This document shows, piece after piece, positions 16,988-23,934 of a DNA stretch of 50,122 bases (position 1 is the stretch's first letter; each line of letters opens with the position of its first letter). The translations under genes and the position numbers were made by a program. Below the pieces are notes generated by a model. The model was not told where the DNA came from, did no database searches, and saw only the letters and a list, made by a program, of their open reading frames with translations. This stretch comes from a virus. The stretch lies in IMG/VR virus record IMGVR_UViG_3300031673_000076, positions 1 through 50,122 of that record. The stretch is one strand, 5' to 3'.

Positions 16988-17275
16988 TTATATTAATTTT
17001 ACCATATTACCATTGTTGTCATATAATCTACCCGTTATACTCCAATAGAATTTTCCAGATACCATTCCAATACATGCACTACAGCGTATAGTTTGTTGTC
17101 TTGTTAAATTGTATCTCTCAAGTATTATTTTAAATAAATGACATTTTGGTTCCATGAGTAATTGTGGGCCTGTTTTATCGTAATATGCCTGTTCTAAAAA
17201 TTGACAACCTATCCCGCAATCTTTCCCGTTAAAATCAATTTCTGCTTCTGAAGGAAATTTTATTGTAGTTTTCAT
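16988..17275 (-). CDS. Small Cys-rich protein, family A
   Basis: 95 residues from ATG 17275 (MKTTIKFPSEAEI), with AGGAAAG upstream; an upstream in-frame ATG at 17332 lacks a good RBS. It shows C-G-x-x-C-x-F-L ('CGIGCQFLEQ'), a later 'KCHLFK' and 'RCSACI'. The same Cys layout occurs in the protein at 18505-18738, so the two are paralogs flanking the glycosyltransferase. Four to five Cys suggest a zinc- or metal-binding module. Function unknown. Confidence 0.65.
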   Translation of the reverse strand: MKTTIKFPSEAEIDFNGKDCGIGCQFLEQAYYDKTGPQLLMEPKCHLFKIILERYNLTRQQTIRCSACIGMVSGKFYWSITGRLYDNNGNMVKLI

Positions 17276-17291
17276 TTCTTTCCTCCTAAGT

Positions 17292-17519
17292 TTAAAATTG
17301 CAAGTATATTTCAACTCGCTCATACTTTTCAATGATATTAATTAATTCCTGTGCTCCTTCAATATCAGCGCAAACCAATCCCATTAAGAAAGGTATAAAT
17401 TGTTCATCAACAATTCTCGATATTGAAGATACCTCCTCTCCTTTTTGTAATGCCATACACAATCCCTTGGCTAATGATTCACTTTTACTTATTGGTCTCC
17501 ACATTAAAGATGCACTCAT
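17292..17519 (-). CDS. Small hypothetical protein
   Basis: 75 residues (MSASLMWRPISKSESLAKG), helical, with a hydrophobic helix 'FIPFLMGLVCADIEGAQELI' that looks like a soluble packing helix rather than a membrane segment. It overlaps the glycosyltransferase stop (ATGA overlap at 17516-17519), so it is co-translated with it. No family is recognised. Confidence 0.6.
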   Translation of the reverse strand: MSASLMWRPISKSESLAKGLCMALQKGEEVSSISRIVDEQFIPFLMGLVCADIEGAQELINIIEKYERVEIYLQF

Positions 17520-18508
17520 TTCTTTCCCCCCAACCTATCAATAAGTTTTATCAGTTGTTCCATTTGATTCTCCCGTGTCCAGCCCCGCTTTATGATGTAA
17601 TCACGGGTATCATTATTCTCTGATCTCAGAGCTAACACCGTGCCATTCCCCAATACTTTCACATCATAATAGAATAGCCGTTCAGCTTCCTCGATTGAAT
17701 TAAATACCCATCCTGCAGGATACAATTCCTTTGCCCCGTAAAAGTTATGAATAATAGGTTGCAACCCATGTGCAGCCCCCTCCATGATGTTGTACGGATG
17801 CCCCTCGTGGATGCTGGTGCTGAGGATAAACCGCTTGTGCTCGTAGAAAGTGTTCATGTCCTTGACGAATCCATAGAACAGCACATTATCTTCAATGCCA
17901 AGTTCCTTTATGATGTACTTCAGGTAGATTTCAAACCGCTTGTCCTGAAAGGCACCGGCTACGTGAAGTTTCCATTGCTTATCTCTATTAACCAGTCGGC
18001 TCATTATCTGTATAGCCAGTGCCGGCTCTTTCTTGTGATTGATGTTCGCCACGTATGCGATGTTGAATTCATCACCCTTAACCAACTCCACTGATTTTAT
18101 GCTGTCGAGATCGATGCCGTTATACACTATCTTTGTGCATACCTTTTTCTCAAGGTCAGGGATTTGCTCCTTTACTATTGCCCGGATATGGGGTGCCACG
18201 AATACCAAGTAATCGACTACCGACCAGTCCACCTGCTTCGGCATATCTGATAAGGCTTCATAACTGTGCAACCGGATTATGATCTTCTTTTTCTTAGCCT
18301 CATACATCCGGGAAACGATCATAGCGACCTCGTTTGCCCATTCAATCCAGATGATGTCAGCCCATGCAACGGCGCTCTTGATTTCCTGATTCGTTGCCAC
18401 ATAGTACCTTAATATTCTATATTTATCTAATCCCTCAAACTTCTGTATTAAAGGTTCTATAAACGAATCCAATCCACGAGCACAGATAAATGCGAGCTTC
18501 TTCTTCAT
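17516..18508 (-). CDS. GT4-like (group 1) glycosyltransferase
   Basis: 330 residues with GT-B architecture. The N-domain contains 'IIIRLHSYEALSD' and 'DYLVFVAPHIRAIV', then 'KIVYNGIDLDSIK', the usual linker to the nucleotide-sugar domain. The C-domain has 'LHVAGAF', 'VLFYGFVKDMNTFY' and the E-x7-E motif 'EGHPYNIMEG' (Glu235 and Glu243). This is the typical retaining GT4 signature. It lies in one operon with the methyltransferase and small Cys-rich proteins. It may decorate virion proteins or alter host surface glycans; the substrate is unknown. Confidence 0.85.
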   Translation of the reverse strand: MKKKLAFICARGLDSFIEPLIQKFEGLDKYRILRYYVATNQEIKSAVAWADIIWIEWANEVAMIVSRMYEAKKKKIIIRLHSYEALSDMPKQVDWSVVDYLVFVAPHIRAIVKEQIPDLEKKVCTKIVYNGIDLDSIKSVELVKGDEFNIAYVANINHKKEPALAIQIMSRLVNRDKQWKLHVAGAFQDKRFEIYLKYIIKELGIEDNVLFYGFVKDMNTFYEHKRFILSTSIHEGHPYNIMEGAAHGLQPIIHNFYGAKELYPAGWVFNSIEEAERLFYYDVKVLGNGTVLALRSENNDTRDYIIKRGWTRENQMEQLIKLIDRLGGKK

Positions 18509-18738
18509 TTCTTTCCATCTTTCTGAATATCAATACATTCTTGACAGCGTTCATAATGAGCAACAAATTTATATATTTTATATTCTGAGTAATTCTCTAT
18601 TATATTTTGATATAAACAACAGAAATCTTCGCTTCCTCCGATTGAATGAATTAAATATTTACAATCTTTTCCACAATATTCTTCATTTTCTTCTTCAATT
18701 TCAATCTCAACTTCAACATGAATTTTAAGTTTCTTCAT
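18505..18738 (-). CDS. Small Cys-rich protein, family A (paralog)
   Basis: 77 residues. The acidic N-terminus ('HVEVEIEIEEENEEYCGKD') is followed by C-G-x-x-C-x-Y-L, 'CCLYQNI' and 'RCQECI'. The spacing mirrors the protein at 16988-17275. It overlaps both neighbours by 4 bp (ATGA), so it is part of a tightly coupled operon. Likely a metal-binding small protein; role unknown. Confidence 0.65.
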   Translation of the reverse strand: MKKLKIHVEVEIEIEEENEEYCGKDCKYLIHSIGGSEDFCCLYQNIIENYSEYKIYKFVAHYERCQECIDIQKDGKK

Positions 18739-18926
18739 ACTCCGCTCTCCAATTTGTTATAAAGTGCTTCCCTGAATCCCTCTTTATTTCCAAACTCACG
18801 CCAGAACCCTCTACGTCTCTGCCGTGTATATCCCGCCGATAACATCCAATTATCAACTGCTCTGAGCATATTCAAGGCACGTTTCACCCGCCAGAGATAG
18901 TACTTCTCTTTGAGACTTTTAAGCAT
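18735..18926 (-). CDS. Small basic hypothetical protein
   Basis: 63 residues, strongly basic and aromatic ('YYLWRVKRALNMLRAVDNW', 'GYTRQRRRGFWREFG'). It could bind nucleic acid, but no motif supports this. The start touches the stop of the preceding gene (18926) and the end overlaps the next start by 4 bp. Confidence 0.6.
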   Translation of the reverse strand: MLKSLKEKYYLWRVKRALNMLRAVDNWMLSAGYTRQRRRGFWREFGNKEGFREALYNKLESGV

Positions 18927-19426
18927 TATGGTTCTATTCCCTCTTTTTTATTGATAGTTTTTTTGATTGTTCTGCCACAAAATGGGCAAATATTCTTAAG
19001 AGTGTCGGCACAAAAAGATTCATAATATCCGCATTCACACTCCACATATCCGCCACATCCGCAGGCATTTTCTTCTATTTTTCTCTGCCATGCACGGCAC
19101 CCCGAATCATTGTCATGTACTTTCTTTCTCATATCTTCAGACATGCCATAAGGATATGTGATATATCTTGTCGGTATCCTTGGTTTGCTATTATCCCAAC
19201 CATCATTAATTTTAGCAAGAGCCTTTTCGCATTTTGAACATATTGCGTTTTCATCAGATAGCCCTAATAGACAGTTAAATTCCTTGTGGGTTAAGTCATA
19301 TTGAGCGATAGACTTTACGATTTCACGCAATCTCTTTATTTCTGATTCATGTTCTCCTATTATCCGCCAAATATTATCCTCAATATGCTTTATATTCTTA
19401 ATTTCATGCTTTTCATTTACTTTCAT
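18926..19426 (-). CDS. Zinc-ribbon protein, family B
   Basis: 166 residues. The N-terminal ~60 residues are helical ('EHESEIKRLREIVKSIAQYD'). Then come Cys pairs: 'ICSKCEK' near residue 62, 'CGCGGYVECECGYYESFC' and the terminal 'CPFCGRT'. The protein at 21458-21967 has the same order of elements, including 'ACGCGG', 'C-x-CGY-x-S-x-FC' and 'CPFCGR', so they are paralogs on either side of the MuF gene. A structural zinc-binding role is likely; function unknown. Confidence 0.7.
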   Translation of the reverse strand: MKVNEKHEIKNIKHIEDNIWRIIGEHESEIKRLREIVKSIAQYDLTHKEFNCLLGLSDENAICSKCEKALAKINDGWDNSKPRIPTRYITYPYGMSEDMRKKVHDNDSGCRAWQRKIEENACGCGGYVECECGYYESFCADTLKNICPFCGRTIKKTINKKEGIEP

Positions 19427-19436
19427 GGTTTCCTCT

Positions 19437-19703
19437 TCACGGTGTTGTCCTGATTTCTTTCAAAGGATTACACTCGGTCAGTTTAGGATTAGTTTTTATA
19501 ACATCAATTTTCAGATGAGCAGAAGTAACATATGCTTTTATTTCATTAGAATCCCATTGCATGCGTTCTTCAATAGTCGGCTCAAATTCTATTGAACCTT
19601 CAAAAATATCATCTGCATTGCCATCAATGAATGAAGTCATTATATGTTTTATTACTTCTCGTTGCTCTTTATATAATATATTGCTCAAATATATTTTGCT
19701 CAT
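19437..19703 (-). CDS. Hypothetical protein
   Basis: 88 residues (MSKIYLSNILYKEQREVIK). It is acidic in the middle ('DGNADDIFEGSIEFEPTIEER') and carries a beta strand 'EIKAYVTSAHLKIDVIK'. It is the first gene of the accessory island after the non-coding stretch at 19704-19883. No family is recognised. Confidence 0.6.
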   Translation of the reverse strand: MSKIYLSNILYKEQREVIKHIMTSFIDGNADDIFEGSIEFEPTIEERMQWDSNEIKAYVTSAHLKIDVIKTNPKLTECNPLKEIRTTP

Positions 19704-19761
19704 GGTTTCCCCTTCTCTATTGGTTCAAATTTTATCCCGTGATCGCCCTTGTAAATTTCTC

Positions 19762-19790
19762 TTGACAAATTTCTTTCCCTAATTTATATT
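19762..19790 (+). promoter_or_regulatory. Near-consensus sigma70-type promoter on the plus strand
   Basis: TTGACA at 19762-19767, a 17-bp spacer and TATATT at 19785-19790. This is the best-matching promoter in the window and it points rightward, against every neighbouring gene. A structured transcript and a terminator follow within 95 bp. Confidence 0.75.
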
Positions 19791-19796
19791 CTCTTT

Positions 19797-19882
19797 CGTG
19801 TGCTTTGCGCACCCCTTGACTTGGTTACAAGTCTTGGTAAACGGCGACCCCGCCAGTTTATTCTGGTGTTTCGCCGTTTTTT
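19797..19882 (+). ncRNA. Candidate small structured RNA (~86 nt)
   Basis: With a start expected near 19797, the transcript would contain three consecutive hairpins: GTGTGC-TTT-GCGCAC (19798-19812), GACTTG-GTTA-CAAGTC (19818-19833) and a terminator stem AAACGGCGA / TCGCCGTTT (19839-19847 with 19871-19879), which also encloses CCAG/CTGG, ending in a T-run. There is no open reading frame of note. It matches no RNA family that I recognise. It lies antisense to the gap between the MuF gene and the accessory island. Confidence 0.65.
19839..19882 (+). terminator. Intrinsic terminator (strong on plus strand, possibly bidirectional)
   Basis: A 9-bp perfect stem (19839-19847 / 19871-19879) with an inner CCAG/CTGG helix is followed by TTTTTT on the plus strand. 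On the minus strand it sits directly after the MuF stop codon and is trailed by TTTACC, so it may also weaken late read-through. Confidence 0.75.
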
Positions 19883-19883
19883 A

Positions 19884-21461
19884 TTATTCTTTCCAATACC
19901 ATTTGCCTTTTCCCTTGACTAATAAATGCTCAATACCTTTATTTTTTGCCTCCCTCAATATTTGATTTATTCTGTCTTTATCCCAATCATCATAATTTAA
20001 TAATATATTTTTTGCTCTTCTTACTGTTCGTTCTTTATAGATACTATAGTTTTCTTTAAGTTTATATTCTGGCAAGTTAAGTTGCCATTCAATATGATCC
20101 TTTGTCATTGCTAATGCTTTTTGTTGCAATTCAGCTTTTTCTATTGCCAGTTTTGCCTCTTTGGCTGGTATTCCAAGTCTATTTCTTAAAACTTCTAACC
20201 ATTCTTTTCTTTTATTCATGGGAATTATCAGCCCCTCTGGGACTTCATACATTTGTAACCAACGGTATCTGCCTTTTGTATCTATGTAATGATGTCTAAC
20301 AAATGAAGGCACGGCGTCTATATTAGAAGGCAATAATGTCTTAGGCAATCTTTCCGAATCTATATCTAAAACATCACTCACAAGATTATTTGAACACCCA
20401 TAAAAATCATTCCAGCCCTGACCTAACCCGCCTTCATTAACATCAATACTACCAACCATATTTGAAATATTCTTTTTTGTAATATTATCTACAGGTGGTA
20501 TTTGAACTATGGCTGGCATCAACTCATTTTGTATTAATTTTAATTCATCAGAGAAATTACCCCTTATCCAATAGGGGGGGGTGGTATAACCAAGCAACTT
20601 CTCCCCGTGCTTCTTGAGGAAGTTTACCATATTCGCTGGCAGTGCCGTTGTAAACTGCCTTTGGTCTATGTTCCCCGTCTTGAGATAATCCACGAAGTCC
20701 TCAGTACTCAAGGTTTCCCAAGTAGCAAAACACAAACAGCAAGGATGCCATCCAACAAATTCAAATCCTTTGGGGTATGTCCCTTTCAAATCATCACAAA
20801 TATCTTCTTGTGGATGACTTGCTGATAACTGGACAGTTACCCCCGTTACAAATGGCAGTTGACTATTCTGAGTATAATCGGACATCCGGAACGCCATATT
20901 AGTCTCGGTTGCCGCAAGTCTTACTGACTGATACTCAATGTTCTTGCCCTTAAGAAGAGTCCCCTTGTACTGGATTGGCTTCCCCGCAAGATACCGTGTC
21001 ATCTCTTTCGACAGTACCACCGCCGACTTGCCCTCAGCGATCCCCGTTGCAAGGAATGTCTCTACTTCGCCCTTTGCCCCGTTTCCAAGCGCCCATACAC
21101 GCTCACTCAGGTTCATGCCGTTCTCGGTGCGGTTAAGGAAGGAATTGAGCGCCGGTATATTCGGACTCCGGAAACTCTGATATAAATCATTTGATATTTT
21201 GACATTCTGGAAGTACCCGCTGATTGCTTTGTTGTTCATTTCATTCGCAAGCATCCAATGGCGCCGGATCCCCTGCTCGATGTTGGCTTTCAATCCTTCA
21301 CGCAGGTTCTCTATATTTCCCTCAAGAACCGAAGCAAACCGCTTGCCCTTGACGGTGGTGAACCGTTTGGCAATATCCTTACTGGCATTGTCAAGTATCC
21401 TGCCAACCTGCTTATTGCGCTTGGCTATGTCGATTATGTTCTGTTTCTCAAATGAATTCAT
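19884..21461 (-). CDS. MuF/SPP1 gp7-like minor head protein with C-terminal extension
   Basis: 525 residues. Residues 1-180 are helical (KGKRFASVLEGNIENLREG). Residues ~190-290 carry the head-morphogenesis core: 'AATETNMAFRMSDY', then 'QEDICDDLKGTYP', 'WHPCCLCFATW'. Known proteins of this type bind the portal and are injected or retained in the head. The C-terminal ~220 residues ('VRHHYIDTKGRYRWLQMYEVP', 'RVRRAKNIL'-like helices) are not part of the core. They are encoded by clearly AT-richer DNA (19884 to about 20570), as if added later. MuF proteins often carry toxin or nuclease tails; no such domain can be assigned here. Confidence 0.8.
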   Translation of the reverse strand: MNSFEKQNIIDIAKRNKQVGRILDNASKDIAKRFTTVKGKRFASVLEGNIENLREGLKANIEQGIRRHWMLANEMNNKAISGYFQNVKISNDLYQSFRSPNIPALNSFLNRTENGMNLSERVWALGNGAKGEVETFLATGIAEGKSAVVLSKEMTRYLAGKPIQYKGTLLKGKNIEYQSVRLAATETNMAFRMSDYTQNSQLPFVTGVTVQLSASHPQEDICDDLKGTYPKGFEFVGWHPCCLCFATWETLSTEDFVDYLKTGNIDQRQFTTALPANMVNFLKKHGEKLLGYTTPPYWIRGNFSDELKLIQNELMPAIVQIPPVDNITKKNISNMVGSIDVNEGGLGQGWNDFYGCSNNLVSDVLDIDSERLPKTLLPSNIDAVPSFVRHHYIDTKGRYRWLQMYEVPEGLIIPMNKRKEWLEVLRNRLGIPAKEAKLAIEKAELQQKALAMTKDHIEWQLNLPEYKLKENYSIYKERTVRRAKNILLNYDDWDKDRINQILREAKNKGIEHLLVKGKGKWYWKE

Positions 21462-21967
21462 TCAAGATTTACCTTAAGTAACATATTTCCAAGGTTAATA
21501 GATTCAAATAGATTTGGATATAATTTCACCGTTGTTATTCTACCGCAGAAAGGACATGCTTTTGGTTGTTCTCTGATGCAAAATGTTGATACGTAACCAC
21601 AAATACAGGTGTGTTCACCTCCACATCCGCAAGCATTAGTTATGATTTTCTTTTGCCATTCCTTGCAATAACGACCCTTGACATCAATAAAATCTACTTC
21701 TTGTGTTTCCTGATTCGGGAAAGTAACAGATATTACATTTTTGCAATCATGAATTTCAGGCAGAACTTTATCACACTCTGAACAAACGGCATCTTTATTT
21801 GCCTTCCCTTCAGGACATTTGAATTTATTTTCACCGCTTTTCAATTCATAATACAGATTGTTTGCCTGACTTATTAACTTTGTAAGCCGATCTCTTTCCT
21901 TTTCCCATATTGCTTTGTGTTTTTCGATTACTTTAATATCATCTTCATACATGATATTCCCCTTCAC
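21458..21967 (-). CDS. Zinc-ribbon protein, family B (paralog)
   Basis: 169 residues. The helical N-terminus ('EKHKAIWEKERDRLTKLIS') is followed by 'VCSECDK', 'CKEWQKKIITNACGCGG', 'CICGYVSTFC' and 'CPFCGRI'. It shares the full Cys arrangement with 18926-19426, and its stop overlaps the MuF start by 4 bp. Multiple zinc ribbons between portal and MuF genes are unusual. Possibly an assembly or DNA-binding accessory factor; function unknown. Confidence 0.7.
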   Translation of the reverse strand: MKGNIMYEDDIKVIEKHKAIWEKERDRLTKLISQANNLYYELKSGENKFKCPEGKANKDAVCSECDKVLPEIHDCKNVISVTFPNQETQEVDFIDVKGRYCKEWQKKIITNACGCGGEHTCICGYVSTFCIREQPKACPFCGRITTVKLYPNLFESINLGNMLLKVNLE

Positions 21968-21976
21968 ATGTTAATT

Positions 21977-22246
21977 TCAAACAAATTCATCAGGATCCCC
22001 GTATATCAAATCAAGCAATCTATTCATCTTCTCATTCCCTTGAAACATCGCCCTGAACGGCAGACTTGCCCTATGGATTTCAATTAATTTTACAGCCAGA
22101 TCGTTCAGGCTCTGCACATTGACTATATACTTGCCTTCTTCTGTCTTTATGGCAGAAATGGAACCCGTATCACAGCATTTTTGAATAAAAACAGGGTTCA
22201 GTCTTGTCAATTCTGAGGCTTCATCAATGTTCAAAAACGGTTTCAT
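21977..22246 (-). CDS. Small excisionase-like HTH protein in head module
   Basis: 89 residues. The N-terminus 'FLNIDEASELTRLNPVFIQKCCDTGSISAIKTEEGKYIVN' has the order of a MerR/excisionase-type winged helix: helix-turn-helix, then a beta wing with the 'I-x-x-x-x-[GN]' pattern. The C-terminus is helical and acidic. It overlaps the portal stop by 4 bp. A DNA-binding role is plausible but not demonstrated. Confidence 0.6.
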   Translation of the reverse strand: MKPFLNIDEASELTRLNPVFIQKCCDTGSISAIKTEEGKYIVNVQSLNDLAVKLIEIHRASLPFRAMFQGNEKMNRLLDLIYGDPDEFV

Positions 22247-23628
22247 ATATTTACCGACTCCGCAAACGACTTCAAAGCTCCTGATTCCTTTTCTAACTCT
22301 TCCAATTCTTTAGTGGCATCCTGAATCAGCGGATTACTATCAACTGCCGATTTCTGACTCATTATCGGTTCACCTCCCCGTGCCAATGACAGGCTGCGAA
22401 TAAGAGCCTCCAAATCCTCCGGAAGCACATCATTAAATACCACATCAATATCGGCTTCATCGAGTGATTTCGCTTGCCCCTTATCTATAACTCCGAGCAC
22501 GGACTTCATCACGCTTATTCTGCGCTCCATGCCCTCGCCGAATATCTCCTGCTTATCTTTCGCCTTGAACAGAGCATCTGAGAACATCAATCGCAAGGCT
22601 ATCCCGGATACTGCCGACATGCCTTTCACATTAGAGAATGACAGGTCAGGCGTGTTGGTCATGCCGTAGATAATATCTTTCAGAGTCTCGATTTCAAGTT
22701 TGATCGATTCCGGCGCCTGATCCCATGATACATATCTGACACCGCCCGGATATGTAACTTCACCTGTAATGGAGTTCTCTTCTTTTTTAACCCTGACTAC
22801 CTTGCCCACATCCTCTTTTTTTGGCATATTGTCGACTTCGCCCTTAATTTCAGTAATCGGCGATCCATTGTAATCATTTGCGTCACCGAAATTGCTGATT
22901 AGATATTCAAGCCTGTTTATCTCCGTTTTCACATCCTCCCATTCCGGATCATCCTGTTCATAATAAACAACTGGTATTTTCCCGAATAAATTGGGTGTTG
23001 TTTTCTGTGTCCAGCCAGCCGTACCTTTTATTGCAGTGATTATTTGGGAGGCTGTGTAGATATTTGCATGGTCAACGGGTTTTCCCTTCTCATCAGTCAG
23101 CTTGTATGTAACGGTGAAAGCATCCATATCACCGTATTCATCATAATGCGGGTAAAACAGATACGATTCCCGCTTGCTCAGTAATGTTACACGTGCTTTC
23201 GCTACACCGTCCACAGCTTTAACGACTGACCATAATTCAGCAGCTTTCGTTTCCACAAACAGGTCACGGGCAAGACGTTTATCGAAGTAGTACAACTTGC
23301 ACTTTTTCCATAAATCCTGGATCAATTTAAAAACTTCCTCTTTGTCATTATTCAATACCAGCGACACAGGCTCACCGAATAAGAACGTGACCGCCGAATT
23401 CACGATACGTTTCTGGAATGGAATGGTCTCGGAGGTATGCTTAACAACTCTTGCGTTCTTTCCAGTCCCCACAGTTTTGGGCAACCGTGCTGTATCGTGT
23501 AGAATTTCATGATCGCCCATGTATGCTTTGCGATTATCGTCAATGGCTTTGTCTTTTTCCAGTGGATCAAGACATAATGCTGCCAATACTTTGTTAAAAT
23601 CCTTCTCTGCTAAAATATCATTAATCAT
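22243..23628 (-). CDS. Portal protein (SPP1 gp6-like)
   Basis: 461 residues. 'KHTSETIPFQKRIVNSAVTFLFGEPVSLVL' followed by the clip/wing segments and 'RYVSWDQAPESIKLEIETLK' match the Phage_prot_Gp6/SPP1 portal family. The C-terminal helices include 'GMSAVSGIALRLMFSDALFKAKDK'. The ring at the capsid vertex works with the terminase genes directly upstream. RBS AAAGGAGATTGAC precedes ATG 23628. Length is typical (430-500 residues). Confidence 0.9.
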   Translation of the reverse strand: MINDILAEKDFNKVLAALCLDPLEKDKAIDDNRKAYMGDHEILHDTARLPKTVGTGKNARVVKHTSETIPFQKRIVNSAVTFLFGEPVSLVLNNDKEEVFKLIQDLWKKCKLYYFDKRLARDLFVETKAAELWSVVKAVDGVAKARVTLLSKRESYLFYPHYDEYGDMDAFTVTYKLTDEKGKPVDHANIYTASQIITAIKGTAGWTQKTTPNLFGKIPVVYYEQDDPEWEDVKTEINRLEYLISNFGDANDYNGSPITEIKGEVDNMPKKEDVGKVVRVKKEENSITGEVTYPGGVRYVSWDQAPESIKLEIETLKDIIYGMTNTPDLSFSNVKGMSAVSGIALRLMFSDALFKAKDKQEIFGEGMERRISVMKSVLGVIDKGQAKSLDEADIDVVFNDVLPEDLEALIRSLSLARGGEPIMSQKSAVDSNPLIQDATKELEELEKESGALKSFAESVNI

Positions 23629-23646
23629 TTGTCAATCTCCTTTATA

Positions 23647-23712
23647 GTGAACATATTAAACCTTGCCATGAGTCACCGCCATGGGTGATGACGAGCCTTT
23701 TGTGAACATATT
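23647..23712. repeat. 11-bp direct repeats flanking a hairpin upstream of portal
   Basis: GTGAACATATT occurs at 23647-23657 and 23702-23712 (start-to-start distance 55 bp). Between them lies a hairpin TCACC/GGTGA. On the minus strand the interval also reads as a 17-codon open frame (MFTKGSSSPMAVTHGKV) without a clear RBS. This is the only sizeable gap between terminase and portal and may be a control site. Confidence 0.5.
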
Positions 23713-23723
23713 GGAATATAAAA

Positions 23724-23918
23724 TTAGTTTTTCACATTCATTCCTATCAGTTCCAACCTGCCGACTATACCTTCCTCTTGGTTACAATAGTGATTTGACG
23801 GGTTGTTATTAGTTAAAATGTCCTGTTTGGTATCACTCAAGATATGAACCCTTTCGTATGCTGGTATCTTGATTACATTCCCACACCGCATACAACGGTA
23901 AACATGCTCTATTTCCAT
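23724..23918 (-). CDS. Small zinc-finger protein between terminase and portal
   Basis: 64 residues from ATG 23918, preceded by AGAAAGGGAAAGG. 'VYRCMRCGNVIKIPAYERVH' gives a C-x2-C pair; a single further Cys lies in 'SNHYCNQEEG'. The frame is open upstream into the terminase end, but the RBS favours this start. Possibly a packaging accessory; function unknown. Confidence 0.6.
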   Translation of the reverse strand: MEIEHVYRCMRCGNVIKIPAYERVHILSDTKQDILTNNNPSNHYCNQEEGIVGRLELIGMNVKN

Positions 23919-23934
23919 AGCCTTTCCCTTTCTG

